In this document: positions 8,544 to 18,407 of the stretch, piece after piece
Position numbering within the stretch: the first letter of the stretch is position 1
Layout of the letters: each line of letters begins with the position of its first letter
Assembly (NCBI GenBank): GCA_029572965.1
Contig: JAKPQD010000331.1
Location: forward strand, 1 to 64,000
From: Bacteroidota bacterium
GTDB taxonomy: Bacteria; Bacteroidota; Bacteroidia; Bacteroidales; DTGW01
Length of the DNA: 64,000 bases
Reading direction: 5' to 3'
Translations under genes and position numbers: made by a program
The notes under the pieces: generated by a model
The model's database searches: none
Seen by the model: the letters and a program-made list of their open reading frames with translations, nothing else
Told to the model about the DNA's origin: nothing

Positions 8544-10369
8544 TGCAAAAACAAACGGCATTGCCCTTTTTCCCTACTTCTGCCAAAGAAGTTGAACAGC
8601 TTGGATGGACAAGCATTGATGTTATTCTTTTTACGGGCGATGCATACGTTGACCATCCCTCGTTTGGTGTGGCTGTAATTGGCCGTGTGCTCGAAAAACA
8701 AGGGCTTAAAGTGGCCATTGTGCCTCAGCCTAATTGGCAGGATGACCTGAGGGATTTTCGTAAACTGGGCAAACCCAACCTTTTCTTTGGCATCACTGCC
8801 GGCAACATGGACTCGATGATAAACCATTACACAGCTGCCAAGCGCCTGCGTAGCAATGATGATTATACTGCCGGAGGAAAGGCTGGCCGTCGTCCGGATT
8901 ACGCTGTAAAGGTATATACATGCATTGTAAAGAAGCTATTTCCTGATGTCCCTGTAATACTTGGAGGTATAGAGGCTTCGCTTCGTCGGTTTACGCATTA
9001 CGACTATTGGTCAGATAGTCTTATGCCTTCCGTATTGGCCGAAACCAAGGCTGATTTGCTTTTTTATGGGATGGCAGAAAAGGCTTTGGAAGAATTTGTC
9101 AAGCTTTTGCAGGCTGGTAAGCCTTTTTCTGAAGCCAGGAAAATTCCACAGTTGGCATATCTGGTTAAAGATAAGGCTGATATTGAGGTTGAAGATGGCG
9201 CGAAAACAATATATCTCCATAGTTTTGAGAAATGCCAAAAAGATAAGTTGGCATTTGGCGAAAACTTTAAGTTTATAGAAGAAGAATCAAATAAGATACA
9301 CGCTGCTCGCATTGTTGAACCTGTTGGCAATGGTTTTGTTGTTGTAAATCCGCCCTTTGCGTATTTGACACAAGATGAAAATGATGCTCCGTATGAGCTG
9401 CCATATTCGCGTTTGCCACACCCCAGGTATAAAGAAGCTATTCCGGCTTTTGATATGATAAAAAACTCTATCAATATTCATCGTGGTTGTTTTGGAGGTT
9501 GTTCATTCTGCACCATTTCTGCCCACCAGGGAAAGTTTATCCGCAGTCGTTCGCCAGAGAGTGTGATGCGCGAAGTGCTCAATTTGTCTAAGATGCCATA
9601 TTTCAATGGTACTATTACCGACTTAGGCGGGCCCTCGGCCAATATGTACATGATGAGCGGAATAGATAAAGCTATTTGCGAAAAGTGTAAGCGTCCGTCA
9701 TGTATATTTCCTGCTATCTGCAAAAACCTTGATACGAACCATAAGCCGCAAAACGATTTGCTGCAAGCTGCAAGGGATGTTGCTGGTATAAAGCACGTTT
9801 TTATTGGGAGTGGTATTCGTTACGACTTGCTTTTCAATGCTCCAAACGTTGAAACAAAGAAATCATCTGATGAGTATTTTGCTAATCTTGTGAAATATCA
9901 TGTTAGCGGCAGGTTGAAAGTAGCCCCCGAACATTCGTCTGACGAGGTGCTCAAATTGATGCGCAAACCTTCTTTCGCCCTTTTTAAACGTTTCAAAGAT
10001 GAGTTTGACAAGCTAAATGCCAGATTTGGCAAGCGACAATACATTATACCTTATTTTATCTCAAGTCATCCGGGCTCTACCATTGACGCAATGGCAGCAT
10101 TGGCCGAGAATAATAGGCAATTGAACATTAATCCTGAGCAAGTACAAGATTTTACGCCTACTCCCATGACCTTATCTTCTTGTATTTACTACACGGGCAT
10201 TGATCCTTATACCGGTAAAAAAGTTTATGTTGCCCGCTCTAAAGACGACAAAAAAATGCAAAATGCCTTCTTTTTTTGGTATAAGCCCGAATATCGAAAA
10301 ATACTTTTTGAATACCTGAAAAGAATAAAACGTACCGACATTCTTAACAAGCTATACCCAAGACGTTAA
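8543..10369 (+). CDS. YgiQ-family radical SAM protein
   Basis: A protein of 608 residues from the ATG at 8543, whose first base is the last of the upstream stop. It has the large YgiQ N-terminal domain, then the radical SAM cluster motif C316-x3-C320-x2-C323 (GCFGGCSFC) that binds a [4Fe-4S] cluster and S-adenosylmethionine. Four further cysteines follow (CEKCKRPSC and C near PAIC), as is usual for this family. The reaction is not established. Its coupling to the permease gene may be incidental. Confidence 0.88.
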   Translation: MQKQTALPFFPTSAKEVEQLGWTSIDVILFTGDAYVDHPSFGVAVIGRVLEKQGLKVAIVPQPNWQDDLRDFRKLGKPNLFFGITAGNMDSMINHYTAAKRLRSNDDYTAGGKAGRRPDYAVKVYTCIVKKLFPDVPVILGGIEASLRRFTHYDYWSDSLMPSVLAETKADLLFYGMAEKALEEFVKLLQAGKPFSEARKIPQLAYLVKDKADIEVEDGAKTIYLHSFEKCQKDKLAFGENFKFIEEESNKIHAARIVEPVGNGFVVVNPPFAYLTQDENDAPYELPYSRLPHPRYKEAIPAFDMIKNSINIHRGCFGGCSFCTISAHQGKFIRSRSPESVMREVLNLSKMPYFNGTITDLGGPSANMYMMSGIDKAICEKCKRPSCIFPAICKNLDTNHKPQNDLLQAARDVAGIKHVFIGSGIRYDLLFNAPNVETKKSSDEYFANLVKYHVSGRLKVAPEHSSDEVLKLMRKPSFALFKRFKDEFDKLNARFGKRQYIIPYFISSHPGSTIDAMAALAENNRQLNINPEQVQDFTPTPMTLSSCIYYTGIDPYTGKKVYVARSKDDKKMQNAFFFWYKPEYRKILFEYLKRIKRTDILNKLYPRR

Positions 10370-10383
10370 CAAAAAATTAGAAG

Positions 10384-10410
10384 TTGCATTTCTGATTGCC
10401 ATTATCTTTG
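10384..10410 (+). promoter_or_regulatory. Bacteroidota-type promoter for the GH9 gene
   Basis: TTGC at 10384-10387 and TATCTTTG at 10403-10410 fit the -33/-7 consensus. The coding start is 38 bases beyond the -7 box. Confidence 0.6.
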
Positions 10411-10447
10411 CAAAGCCAGTTAACGTAAATTAATTAAATTTCAATAT

Positions 10448-12706
10448 ATGAAAATCAAACTACTGACCATCGTTGCAATAAGCTGTTTTGTAGCATCTTT
10501 GACATCGCAAACTATGAATATCAGGATAAACCAGTTAGGGTATTATCCACAATCTTCAAAAGTTGCATTGGTTGTGTGGCCAATGGGTAATGAATTTGAA
10601 GTTTTGCAGTTGCCCGATAGTTCTGTTGTTTATTCAGGAAATTTAAGTGCTAAAAAGTATTATAATGACTCAAAAGATTCTATTTCTATAGCTGATTTTA
10701 GCAGTGTTTCACAACCGGGGCAATATTGCCTCAGGGTGAAAGGTATGGCGGTTTCGTTGCCTTTTGTTATATCTGATAATGTTTTTCGTGAGGTGGCTTA
10801 TGCTTCATTGCGTAGTTTCTATTTTCAAAGATGTTCTTATGCTTTGGATGAAAAATATGCCGGAATATGGAAACGTAAAGCCGGACATCCTGATACATCT
10901 TGTGTTTATCACGCTTCGACAGGGCGTTCTGGTAAAGTTTCTTCTCCCAAAGGTTGGTACGATGCCGGAGATTATGGCAAGTATGTGGTAAATGCCGGGA
11001 TTTCTGTAGGAGATATGCTTCAGTTTTACGAATTGTTCAACACCTATTTTCCGGACTCATCTGCAAGTATCCCCGAATCTGGCAATGGGGTTAATGACCT
11101 GCTTGACGAAGTGCGGTTTGAACTGGACTGGCTGGCTACTATGCAGGATACCGATGGCGGGGTTTATCACAAGATAACAACAGCGGGGTTCCCTGGTTTT
11201 ATTATGCCTGAAGATGATAAAGATATCCGTTATATTTTAGGGAAGTGTACCTCTGCCTCGCTTGATTTTGCGGCTATGATGGCTATGGCAGGCCGGATTT
11301 ATAAAAAAGCAGATTCTGCTTTTGCTGCCAATTGTCTTGCTCAGGCCAAGAAAGCATGGGATTGGGCTGTGCTTCATCCGAGTGTAGCATTTACAAATCC
11401 TGTTGGAATTAGTACCGGGGGGTATGGAGACAACAACTTTAGTGATGAGTTTTTGTGGGCTGCAGCAGAGTTGCTCATTTCTACCGGCGATAGCGTTTAT
11501 TACAAATACCTTGTTTCTAAAAAATCTGCTTTAGTGGCAAGTGTTTCGGGATGGGGTTCAGTAGGAGGGCTTGCGGCCCAATCGCTTGCTGTTATGCCTT
11601 CAATACTTGATACTGCTATTGTTTCAAAAATTAAAACCTCAATTATAAGTGTGGCCAATTCTCATAAAAGCAATATTCAAGGAAGTGCAGCCAGGGTTTC
11701 AAATACTGGTTATTACTGGGGTTGTAACGGAGCTGTATCTCAAACAGGCATTCTGCTTATTTATGGTTATTTGTTAAGTGGCGACAGTAGCCTGTTGAAT
11801 GCTTCCATTGAACTTGCCGATTATCAGTTGGGGAAAAATGCCACAGGCTATTCTTTTATCAGTTATTATGGCAAAAAACTGGTGATGAACCAACACCATC
11901 GTCCTTCAATTGCAGATGGCGTTGTTATGCCCGAACCTGGTTTCATTTCAGGAGGCCCCAGTGCAGGAAAAGAAGATAACAAAAACATGTATGCTTATAC
12001 CACTAATGCTCAGTCTTTTATAGATAACACCAGTTCGTATGCATCAAATGAGGTGGCTATAAACTGGAATGCTTCGCTTACGGCACATTTGGCTGCTATT
12101 GATGCAATTTTGGGCAATAAAGATGCTTTTGTAATGCCTGTTGTTAGTTCTGTTGTCAACCCTGCTAACCTGACTTTGACTAAGCCTGCTCATAATGCAA
12201 GTTTTTATGTCGGAGATTCTATTGAAGTGAAGGTTACTGCCAATGCAGCTGAAATTCAAAAAATAGAATTTTACTTAAACAATAAATATCTGAAAACGGT
12301 TTATGATGCTGCTTCGCCATTCAAACTTGTTTTGCCTGTTGGTACATATACCGTTACAGCATGTTTAATTGATAAAAACGGGTTGGTTACAGAAAAAGCA
12401 GCTTTGATTACTGTCAAGCCCAAAACAGGAGTTGATGCTATTAAAAATGAAAGTCGGTTGAAAGTCTTTCCAAATCCTGGTTCGAAAAAAATTACTGTCC
12501 AATACAATGCCTCATTATTTGGCAAAGTAGTTTTACAATTGTGCGATATCTCAGGAAAAAAAACAGTATTATGGACCGGTCAGATGAAAAACGAAAAGAA
12601 CACACTTGATATTACAATACCTGCCTCGCTTACCGCAGGTGTTTATATGTTAGAAGTTGTTGAAGGGGCAAAAGTTATAGAAAGCAATAAGGTAGTTTTG
12701 CAATAA
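10448..12706 (+). CDS. secreted glycoside hydrolase family 9 enzyme (endoglucanase-like), T9SS cargo
   Basis: A protein of 752 residues: signal peptide (1-20); N-terminal immunoglobulin-like CelD domain (about 22-110, INQLGY motif); GH9 (alpha/alpha)6 domain (about 118-555); bacterial Ig-like domain (about 572-655); C-terminal type IX sorting domain (FPNPGSKK to the end). The GH9 catalytic features are present: Asp pair D172/D175 in GWYDAGDYGK, the His motif NQHHRPS, and the proton-donor Glu E535 in NEVAINWN. GH9 enzymes invert beta-1,4-glucan bonds. It is a single gene with its own promoter, not inside a SusCD-type polysaccharide locus. Confidence 0.9.
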   Translation: MKIKLLTIVAISCFVASLTSQTMNIRINQLGYYPQSSKVALVVWPMGNEFEVLQLPDSSVVYSGNLSAKKYYNDSKDSISIADFSSVSQPGQYCLRVKGMAVSLPFVISDNVFREVAYASLRSFYFQRCSYALDEKYAGIWKRKAGHPDTSCVYHASTGRSGKVSSPKGWYDAGDYGKYVVNAGISVGDMLQFYELFNTYFPDSSASIPESGNGVNDLLDEVRFELDWLATMQDTDGGVYHKITTAGFPGFIMPEDDKDIRYILGKCTSASLDFAAMMAMAGRIYKKADSAFAANCLAQAKKAWDWAVLHPSVAFTNPVGISTGGYGDNNFSDEFLWAAAELLISTGDSVYYKYLVSKKSALVASVSGWGSVGGLAAQSLAVMPSILDTAIVSKIKTSIISVANSHKSNIQGSAARVSNTGYYWGCNGAVSQTGILLIYGYLLSGDSSLLNASIELADYQLGKNATGYSFISYYGKKLVMNQHHRPSIADGVVMPEPGFISGGPSAGKEDNKNMYAYTTNAQSFIDNTSSYASNEVAINWNASLTAHLAAIDAILGNKDAFVMPVVSSVVNPANLTLTKPAHNASFYVGDSIEVKVTANAAEIQKIEFYLNNKYLKTVYDAASPFKLVLPVGTYTVTACLIDKNGLVTEKAALITVKPKTGVDAIKNESRLKVFPNPGSKKITVQYNASLFGKVVLQLCDISGKKTVLWTGQMKNEKNTLDITIPASLTAGVYMLEVVEGAKVIESNKVVLQ

Positions 12707-12726
12707 TTTTTTTGTTGCAACCTGTT

Positions 12727-14070
12727 TTATCTTATCCTGATGCGTATTATACTTCCTGGTATCAAGCTTTGCTCGCTGTGCAAGTTGTTGATGAGCATAA
12801 TGTCGTTAATAGAGTCGCATTTGTATCGTTGAGCAATGCCCCAAATGGTATCACCTTTTTTTACAGTATATTCGAAGTAGTTATCTTTCTTATTCTTTGT
12901 ATTATCTTTTTTCCAGATGATAAGTTGTTGTCCGACCTTCAGGTTTTGAGATTTGAGCTTGTTCCATATCATAATATTGTCGGCTGTACAGCCATTGGCA
13001 AGGGCTATTTTGTGAAGAAAATCACCTTTTTTTACTTCATAAAAGGTTTTTACCATCCCTTGGGTATTTGACGAAGCTTCCATTTTCTGGAACATATCAA
13101 GCGTATCATTAGTTTGGCTGTATATTTGGTTTTCTCGTTTTAAAAAGGCCAATACTTTGTCAGAAGGTAAAACAAGAGTCAAGCCCTTTTCACGCATCGG
13201 GATATAGTCGCGTCTGTAGCAGGGGTTGTATTTGCGGATAGAGTCAATGCTCATTCCAATTTTTTCGGATAGTTTATCAAACTCTAATGCCTGCATTATC
13301 TGCAAGGTGTCTGTTGAAATGCTTCCGAAGCCTGTTTTTGCAGCATATATACCATGATCGGCAGCTTGGTTATATAAATATACTATGGCAATAAAAGCCG
13401 GGACATACCACTTTGTTTGTTCGGGCAAATATGGTTGTATTTCCCAGAAAGTAGTTTTGCCTCCCGAGCGTTCTATGGCTTTTTTAATTTCACCAGGCCC
13501 GCCATTGTAGGCAGCAAGGGCAAGTTGCCAATCGTTGAATACAGAATACAGATATTTTAAATATCTGCAAGCAGCATCTGTTGAGGCATAAACATCGCAT
13601 CGTTGGTCAACATAAGAGCTAACTTCCAAACCAAGCAGTTTTGAAGCATCTGCCAATAATTGCCATAAGCCTAAAGCTCCAGAAGAAGAACGGGCGGCAG
13701 GATCGAGGTTTGACTCTAAAATGGCAAGATATTTCAGTTCGAAAGGCAGTTGGTATTTATCCAAATAGCGGTCAAAGATGGGAAAATAATATTGGCTCAG
13801 TTCAAGAAATTCGGCTATTTTCTCTTTACGTTGGGTAAGGTAGAGGTCAATATATTTCTGGACATCAGCATTGTAATCGAGCTTGATGGCCGAATTGTGG
13901 TTGAGCAATTCAATTTTCATCTCGTAGTACATAGGAGGTAGCGCTTTGACCTCGCTATTGTTTTTGTTGGCTTTTTTTTCTTGTCCGGATATTGAAGGGT
14001 AAGTAAAGGCAGTGAATAACAACAAAAACAATGTTATTAAATTATATTCAAAGCTAATGCGATGGTGCAT
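12727..14070 (-). CDS. membrane-bound lytic murein transglycosylase with two LysM domains (MltD-like)
   Basis: A protein of 447 residues: a signal/anchor helix (about 10-28), a goose-lysozyme-like SLT domain with catalytic Glu119 in the ILESNLDP motif and GLWQL further on, and two C-terminal LysM repeats (about 345-390 and 400-445). It cleaves peptidoglycan glycan strands to form 1,6-anhydro-muramic ends. It is the last gene of the minus-strand run with tatA, rseP and dxr, 19 bases after tatA. Confidence 0.88.
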   Translation of the reverse strand: MHHRISFEYNLITLFLLLFTAFTYPSISGQEKKANKNNSEVKALPPMYYEMKIELLNHNSAIKLDYNADVQKYIDLYLTQRKEKIAEFLELSQYYFPIFDRYLDKYQLPFELKYLAILESNLDPAARSSSGALGLWQLLADASKLLGLEVSSYVDQRCDVYASTDAACRYLKYLYSVFNDWQLALAAYNGGPGEIKKAIERSGGKTTFWEIQPYLPEQTKWYVPAFIAIVYLYNQAADHGIYAAKTGFGSISTDTLQIMQALEFDKLSEKIGMSIDSIRKYNPCYRRDYIPMREKGLTLVLPSDKVLAFLKRENQIYSQTNDTLDMFQKMEASSNTQGMVKTFYEVKKGDFLHKIALANGCTADNIMIWNKLKSQNLKVGQQLIIWKKDNTKNKKDNYFEYTVKKGDTIWGIAQRYKCDSINDIMLINNLHSEQSLIPGSIIRIRIR

Positions 14071-14089
14071 AGTTTTTTAATTCCTGAAA

Positions 14090-14281
14090 TTACTGTTTTT
14101 TTTCATCAGGGGTATTATTAGTCTCACCTTTGCTGGCTTTTTTAAATTCGTGCATGCCTTGGCCCAGGCCACGCATTAGTTCAGGTATTTTTCTTCCTCC
14201 AAATATCACTAATACAACGGCCAAAATGAGTATAATTTCTGTTGTTCCAATAGCGCCAAGCATTACATGTAAGTTTTCCAT
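14090..14281 (-). CDS. tatA: TatA/TatE-family twin-arginine translocase subunit
   Basis: A protein of 63 residues: one N-terminal membrane helix ([18 protein letters not shown]), the FGGRKIPEL hinge and an amphipathic helix ([15 protein letters not shown]), which is the TatA signature. TatA forms the pore-like assembly of the Tat export pathway. No tatC occurs in this window. It lies between rseP (10 bases) and the MltD-like gene. Confidence 0.88.
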   Translation of the reverse strand: MENLHVMLGAIGTTEIILILAVVLVIFGGRKIPELMRGLGQGMHEFKKASKGETNNTPDEKKQ

Positions 14282-14291
14282 GACTTTTATT

Positions 14292-15614
14292 TTAATGTGT
14301 AAATAATCGTATAATGTCGTTCAGGTTTGCATAGATGATAAGCGAAAATAAGATGACAATACCAGTAATTTGGGCATATTCAAGGAATTTGTCAGAAGGC
14401 TTGCGCCCTGTAACCATCTCGTAAAGGAGGAACAGTACATGTCCACCATCGAGGGCAGGTATAGGCAATATGTTCATAAAGGCCAATACAATAGACAGCA
14501 GTGCTGTCAGCGCCCAGAATGATTCCCAGTCCCATACTCCTGAAAATAAATTGCCCATGGTGATAAAGCCACCCAAAGATTCGTATCCTTTGGTTTCTTT
14601 AGAAAATATCAACTTAAACTGTTTGACATAATTGCTTAATGTGTTGAAGCCCATACTGATACCAGCAGGAATAGAGGCAAAAAAACCATAGTCATTATGC
14701 TTTAGCTGGAAATATTTAGAAATATTTCCATCAAGTACTACACCAAGTAGTCCTGTTTCGGGTACAGTAATGTCAATTTTTTTCAACACTCCATTTTGCT
14801 CAATGGTAAGGGTAATATTTTTGTTTTTATTGGCTTGAACAATGGGCTTAATCTGATCTACGAAAATCACTTGCGAGTCGTTAACAGCCACTACCTTATC
14901 TCCGGGTTTTAAGCCTGCTTTTTCGGCAGCGGTATTTTTTACTACATCACCTACAATATAAGGAATGCGAACTGTGAAAAAGTCTTTTTTCCTAATCAAA
15001 GTATAGTTAAGGTTTTCTGGTAAAGCAATGTTTATCAACTTACCATCTCTGATGACTTGTACCGTTTTTGCCTCTTCAAGGACAATAGTAGGGACTATTT
15101 TAAAAAAGTTTTCTACTTCTTTATAGTCAACCGTAAGAATTTTGTCGCCATTGCGAAAACCGGCATTGTATGCTACTGAATCTACTGCTATACCATAAGT
15201 TACATTTTTAGTAGGCAGGTATTCTTCGCCCCAGGTGAAAAGTATCCCTACGTATATTGCCAAAGCTAATAAAAAGTTGACTGTAACACCGCCAAGCATA
15301 ATCAAAAGCCTTTGCCATGTTGGTTTCGACCTGAATTCATACGGTTGGGCGGGTTGTTTCATTTGTTCTAAATCCAAGCTCTCATCTATCATACCTGATA
15401 TTTTTACATATCCGCCAAGTGGGAGCCATCCTATACCATACTCAGTTTCGCCTTTTTTATATTTAAAAATAGAAAACCAGGGGTCGAAGAAAAGATAGAA
15501 CTTTTCTACTCGGGTTTTGAAAAGTTTGGCAAAAAAGAAATGGCCAAATTCATGTAAAAGTACAAGTAATGATAAGCTGAGCAAAAATTGTAAGGCTTTG
15601 ATAAGTATTTCCAT
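14292..15614 (-). CDS. rseP: site-2 intramembrane zinc metalloprotease RseP
   Basis: A protein of 440 residues. The zinc-binding HEFGH motif is at H21-E22-H25 in the first helix, and the second motif LDGGH lies in the penultimate helix. Two PDZ-like domains sit between ([13 protein letters not shown] and [13 protein letters not shown]). RseP cuts anti-sigma factors or leftover signal peptides within the membrane. The FecR-type anti-sigma factor at 28312 is a conceivable class of substrate, but nothing here shows it. It is co-directional with dxr, 23 bases upstream. Confidence 0.92.
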   Translation of the reverse strand: MEILIKALQFLLSLSLLVLLHEFGHFFFAKLFKTRVEKFYLFFDPWFSIFKYKKGETEYGIGWLPLGGYVKISGMIDESLDLEQMKQPAQPYEFRSKPTWQRLLIMLGGVTVNFLLALAIYVGILFTWGEEYLPTKNVTYGIAVDSVAYNAGFRNGDKILTVDYKEVENFFKIVPTIVLEEAKTVQVIRDGKLINIALPENLNYTLIRKKDFFTVRIPYIVGDVVKNTAAEKAGLKPGDKVVAVNDSQVIFVDQIKPIVQANKNKNITLTIEQNGVLKKIDITVPETGLLGVVLDGNISKYFQLKHNDYGFFASIPAGISMGFNTLSNYVKQFKLIFSKETKGYESLGGFITMGNLFSGVWDWESFWALTALLSIVLAFMNILPIPALDGGHVLFLLYEMVTGRKPSDKFLEYAQITGIVILFSLIIYANLNDIIRLFTH

Positions 15615-15637
15615 GGATTTGTTTTATGGTTTTTAAT

Positions 15638-16792
15638 TTAAATAAGTTGCAATGCAAGTTCTCGTGCAAATTTATCTGTTTGCTGATAATCTTCGATGCC
15701 TGAATCTTTAATAAATGTTATTTTTGATAAAGTTTTTTCAATTAAGTCGGACATGCCCAGAAATCCTATATGTCCACACAAAAATGCTTCAACTGCAATT
15801 TCGTTAGCTGCATTCATTGCACAAGGCATGTTTCCACCTTTGTCCATAGCATCTAAAGCAATAGCCAGGTTTCTGAATACTGTCAAATCTGGTTTTTCAA
15901 ATGTTAAAGCCGGGTAATCTGCAAAATTCATTCGTGGCCAACTGGCTTTCAATCGTTCGGGGTAAGAGAGTGCGTATTGTATTGGCAAACGCATATCGGG
16001 CAATCCCATTTGAGCTTTGATAGAGCCATCTTCAAACTGCACCATAGAATGTATGATAGATTGGGGATGCACTACAACTTCTATTTGTGAGGGTTGCAAA
16101 CCAAAGAGCCAACGGGCTTCAATAGCTTCAAGCCCCTTGTTCATCAGCGATGCAGAATCGATTGTAACTTTGTTGCCCATACACCAGTTAGGATGGTTCA
16201 AGGCTTGTTCGGGGGTAACGTTTTTGAGGAAGTTGATATCTTTTCCACGAAAAGGCCCGCCAGATGCAGTAAGTAGTATTTTTTCAACCGGATTGTGAAA
16301 TTCTCCTGTAAGACATTGGAATATGGCAGAGTGCTCTGAGTCCACCGGAAGGATATTTACCCGTTTTTCTATGGCTAATTTTGAAATATATTCTCCAGCA
16401 ACAACAAGTGTTTCTTTGTTAGCCAAAGCTATGGTTTTTCCTGCATTTATGGCATTAATGGTAGGAGTTAAGCCTGAATATCCTACCATAGCTGTAAGTA
16501 CTATGTCTATTGATGAAAATTGTACTACCTCAGCTATTGCTTTTTCTCCAGCAAATACTTTTATCGGGTAATTGGCCAGAGCTTCTTTTACAAACTGGTA
16601 TTTTTCTTCATTGGCTATAACAACCTGATTGGGAGTAAACTGCATTGCCTGTTTGATAAGCAATTCAGCATTGTTGTTTGCTGTAAGGGTTTCAACTTCA
16701 AATGAGTTTAAGTTGTTTGAAATAACATCTAAAGCCTGTGTGCCAATAGAACCTGTCGATCCAAGAATTGCTATACGTTTTTTCCGCTTCAT
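15638..16792 (-). CDS. dxr: 1-deoxy-D-xylulose 5-phosphate reductoisomerase
   Basis: A protein of 384 residues. It converts DXP to 2-C-methyl-D-erythritol 4-phosphate with NADPH, the committed step of the MEP isoprenoid pathway. The NADPH-binding motif GSTGSIGTQ is at about residues 10-18, and the metal/substrate residues occur in the segments LPVDSEHSAIFQCL and ASGGPFRG. The C-terminal domain is complete. The dxr-rseP pairing is common in bacteria and holds here. Confidence 0.95.
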   Translation of the reverse strand: MKRKKRIAILGSTGSIGTQALDVISNNLNSFEVETLTANNNAELLIKQAMQFTPNQVVIANEEKYQFVKEALANYPIKVFAGEKAIAEVVQFSSIDIVLTAMVGYSGLTPTINAINAGKTIALANKETLVVAGEYISKLAIEKRVNILPVDSEHSAIFQCLTGEFHNPVEKILLTASGGPFRGKDINFLKNVTPEQALNHPNWCMGNKVTIDSASLMNKGLEAIEARWLFGLQPSQIEVVVHPQSIIHSMVQFEDGSIKAQMGLPDMRLPIQYALSYPERLKASWPRMNFADYPALTFEKPDLTVFRNLAIALDAMDKGGNMPCAMNAANEIAVEAFLCGHIGFLGMSDLIEKTLSKITFIKDSGIEDYQQTDKFARELALQLI

Positions 16793-16807
16793 TATGAGCT
16801 TGTTGTT

Positions 16808-17677
16808 TTAGAAAACAATATAATCTACGGGGTTTACAGGATGACCATTGTTCCATAATTCAAAGTGCAAATGAGGGCCAGTGCTTATTTCTCCCGAATT
16901 TCCAACAATTGCAATTGGCTCGCCTGCCACAACCCTGTTCCCACTTTGTTTAAGCAGTTCGGCATTGTGTTTATACACGGTAATTATATTATTGTCATGT
17001 TGTATTTGAATAACATAGCCTGTTTCAAGTGTCCATGTTGCCATAATAACAGTCCCGTCAAGTGCCGCTTTAATAACAGCATTGGGCTCTGAAACAACAT
17101 CTACCCCCAAATGGTTGATATTAGGATTAAACCCATTTGATATAATGCCTCGCAATGGAGAAAAAAAATGCACTTGAGCTAATGTTTGTGTGGTATTATT
17201 GTTTGAAGCCTGATTTGGAGGTGTAAGGTTGAATCGTTCTTCTTCTTCTACTTTTTTTCGCAATAAAGAGTCTTTGGGAGATTTGGTAAATATGATTTCT
17301 TTAATTTTTACAGAGTCTTTGGTCATTTCTCCATACGAAACAGGATTATTGCCTTTTAGGATATCATTGGCAACAGCCAGGTACCTGTCGCGGATTTCTA
17401 GTTCATGTTCAAGCGAATCAAGCTTCAATGCATTCATTACCATTTCTCTTTTTATGGTATTGTCAGGGTATCCGGGTATCAGTTCACGAATTGAAGTGTA
17501 AGCTATTAGTATAAAAGTAAGGCTTATTAATAAAAATCCCAGCGCTCCGATTATCCAAAGCAAATTGAAACCTTTGAGCCTAACAAAACCAATTTCTTCA
17601 AAAGTATTGTCGTTGTATATAATGAGCCGGTATTTGTCGCGTAACCTATCTGATAGCTTGCGTTCAGATTTTTGCAT
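16808..17677 (-). CDS. M23-family peptidoglycan endopeptidase, membrane-anchored
   Basis: A protein of 289 residues: a cytoplasmic N-terminus, one membrane helix (about 40-62), a coiled linker and a C-terminal M23 (LytM) domain. The zinc ligands H189 and D193 (HLGVD) and the HLH motif (H269, H271 in GPHLHFELW) are all present, so the peptidase should be active. Such proteins cut peptide cross-bridges or activate amidases. It sits 15 bases upstream of dxr in the same run. Confidence 0.88.
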   Translation of the reverse strand: MQKSERKLSDRLRDKYRLIIYNDNTFEEIGFVRLKGFNLLWIIGALGFLLISLTFILIAYTSIRELIPGYPDNTIKREMVMNALKLDSLEHELEIRDRYLAVANDILKGNNPVSYGEMTKDSVKIKEIIFTKSPKDSLLRKKVEEEERFNLTPPNQASNNNTTQTLAQVHFFSPLRGIISNGFNPNINHLGVDVVSEPNAVIKAALDGTVIMATWTLETGYVIQIQHDNNIITVYKHNAELLKQSGNRVVAGEPIAIVGNSGEISTGPHLHFELWNNGHPVNPVDYIVF

Positions 17678-17688
17678 ATCGTTTTACT

Positions 17689-18096
17689 TTAGCTTTTGGA
17701 ACATTGCTGATCTGGGTGGTTTACTTTTACTTCTTTTGGAAGGCTTTGCCATAGCCCGTGTTTGGTACAATATGACATGGCTGTAAGGTTCATACTTACT
17801 TTGGGGATGATAGTAAACACTACTTCAACATGGCCGGGCTGATTGCCCATTGCCCCCGGAAATATTGTAGCTTCAGCAAGCAACGTTTCGCGGTTCCACA
17901 ATTGTACCTTGCCAATAAAATGGTCGCCATCATCAGGATGGGCATATTGGCTGCCAAGGAATATCCTGACAGGGAACCTTTCATTCTCGTTTACTTCCGA
18001 AGGACAGTCGATAACAGGAGTATGTCTGTCAAAATAATCTTTTTGTACCTCTTTGTCAAATTGTTGAATGTCAGTAGCAGTAAAGATTTTAGGCAT
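17689..18096 (-). CDS. superoxide reductase (neelaredoxin/desulfoferrodoxin family)
   Basis: A protein of 135 residues from the ATG at 18096. It reduces superoxide to hydrogen peroxide at a mononuclear Fe(His)4Cys centre. The ligands can be read: H25 (RHTP), H53 (AHP), H59 (DHF), C110 and H113 (CTKHGLW). There is no N-terminal rubredoxin-like centre, so it is the one-iron class. The usual active-site Glu-Lys before the first His reads Asp-Arg. This enzyme is typical of anaerobes and microaerophiles. It is the first gene of the minus-strand run, 11 bases before the M23 gene. Confidence 0.87.
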   Translation of the reverse strand: MPKIFTATDIQQFDKEVQKDYFDRHTPVIDCPSEVNENERFPVRIFLGSQYAHPDDGDHFIGKVQLWNRETLLAEATIFPGAMGNQPGHVEVVFTIIPKVSMNLTAMSYCTKHGLWQSLPKEVKVNHPDQQCSKS

Positions 18097-18407
18097 ATCA
18101 ATATTATTAAGGGCATAAAGATACAAAATTTCCTTGCGAAAAAATGGAACTGGGATACAAATCAAAATTTTCTGATAATAAAAGATAACATTTGCAAAAA
18201 ATTACCCTGCTCCCCAAAATTATCTAACTCTCATGGCTTGCTCCGCGCTTGTGATAGAGGGAGCATGTTAAACGGATATTATGGCTCGTCTGAAAAAAAG
18301 ATGCAAAAAAATGGCATTTATTGTGACGGGCAAAATTTATCTAATTATCATTTGTTTTGTATTAATTGAAAGATAAAGTTACCTTTGGTTTTTTAAAATA
18401 TAGTTCT
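18097..18407 (+). other. divergent intergenic region without a gene
   Basis: This separates the minus-strand superoxide reductase from the plus-strand YqeY gene. A hairpin of GCTCC and GGAGC lies at about 18240-18264. No coding frame with a plausible start or composition was found. It should hold the promoters of both flanking genes. Confidence 0.5.
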
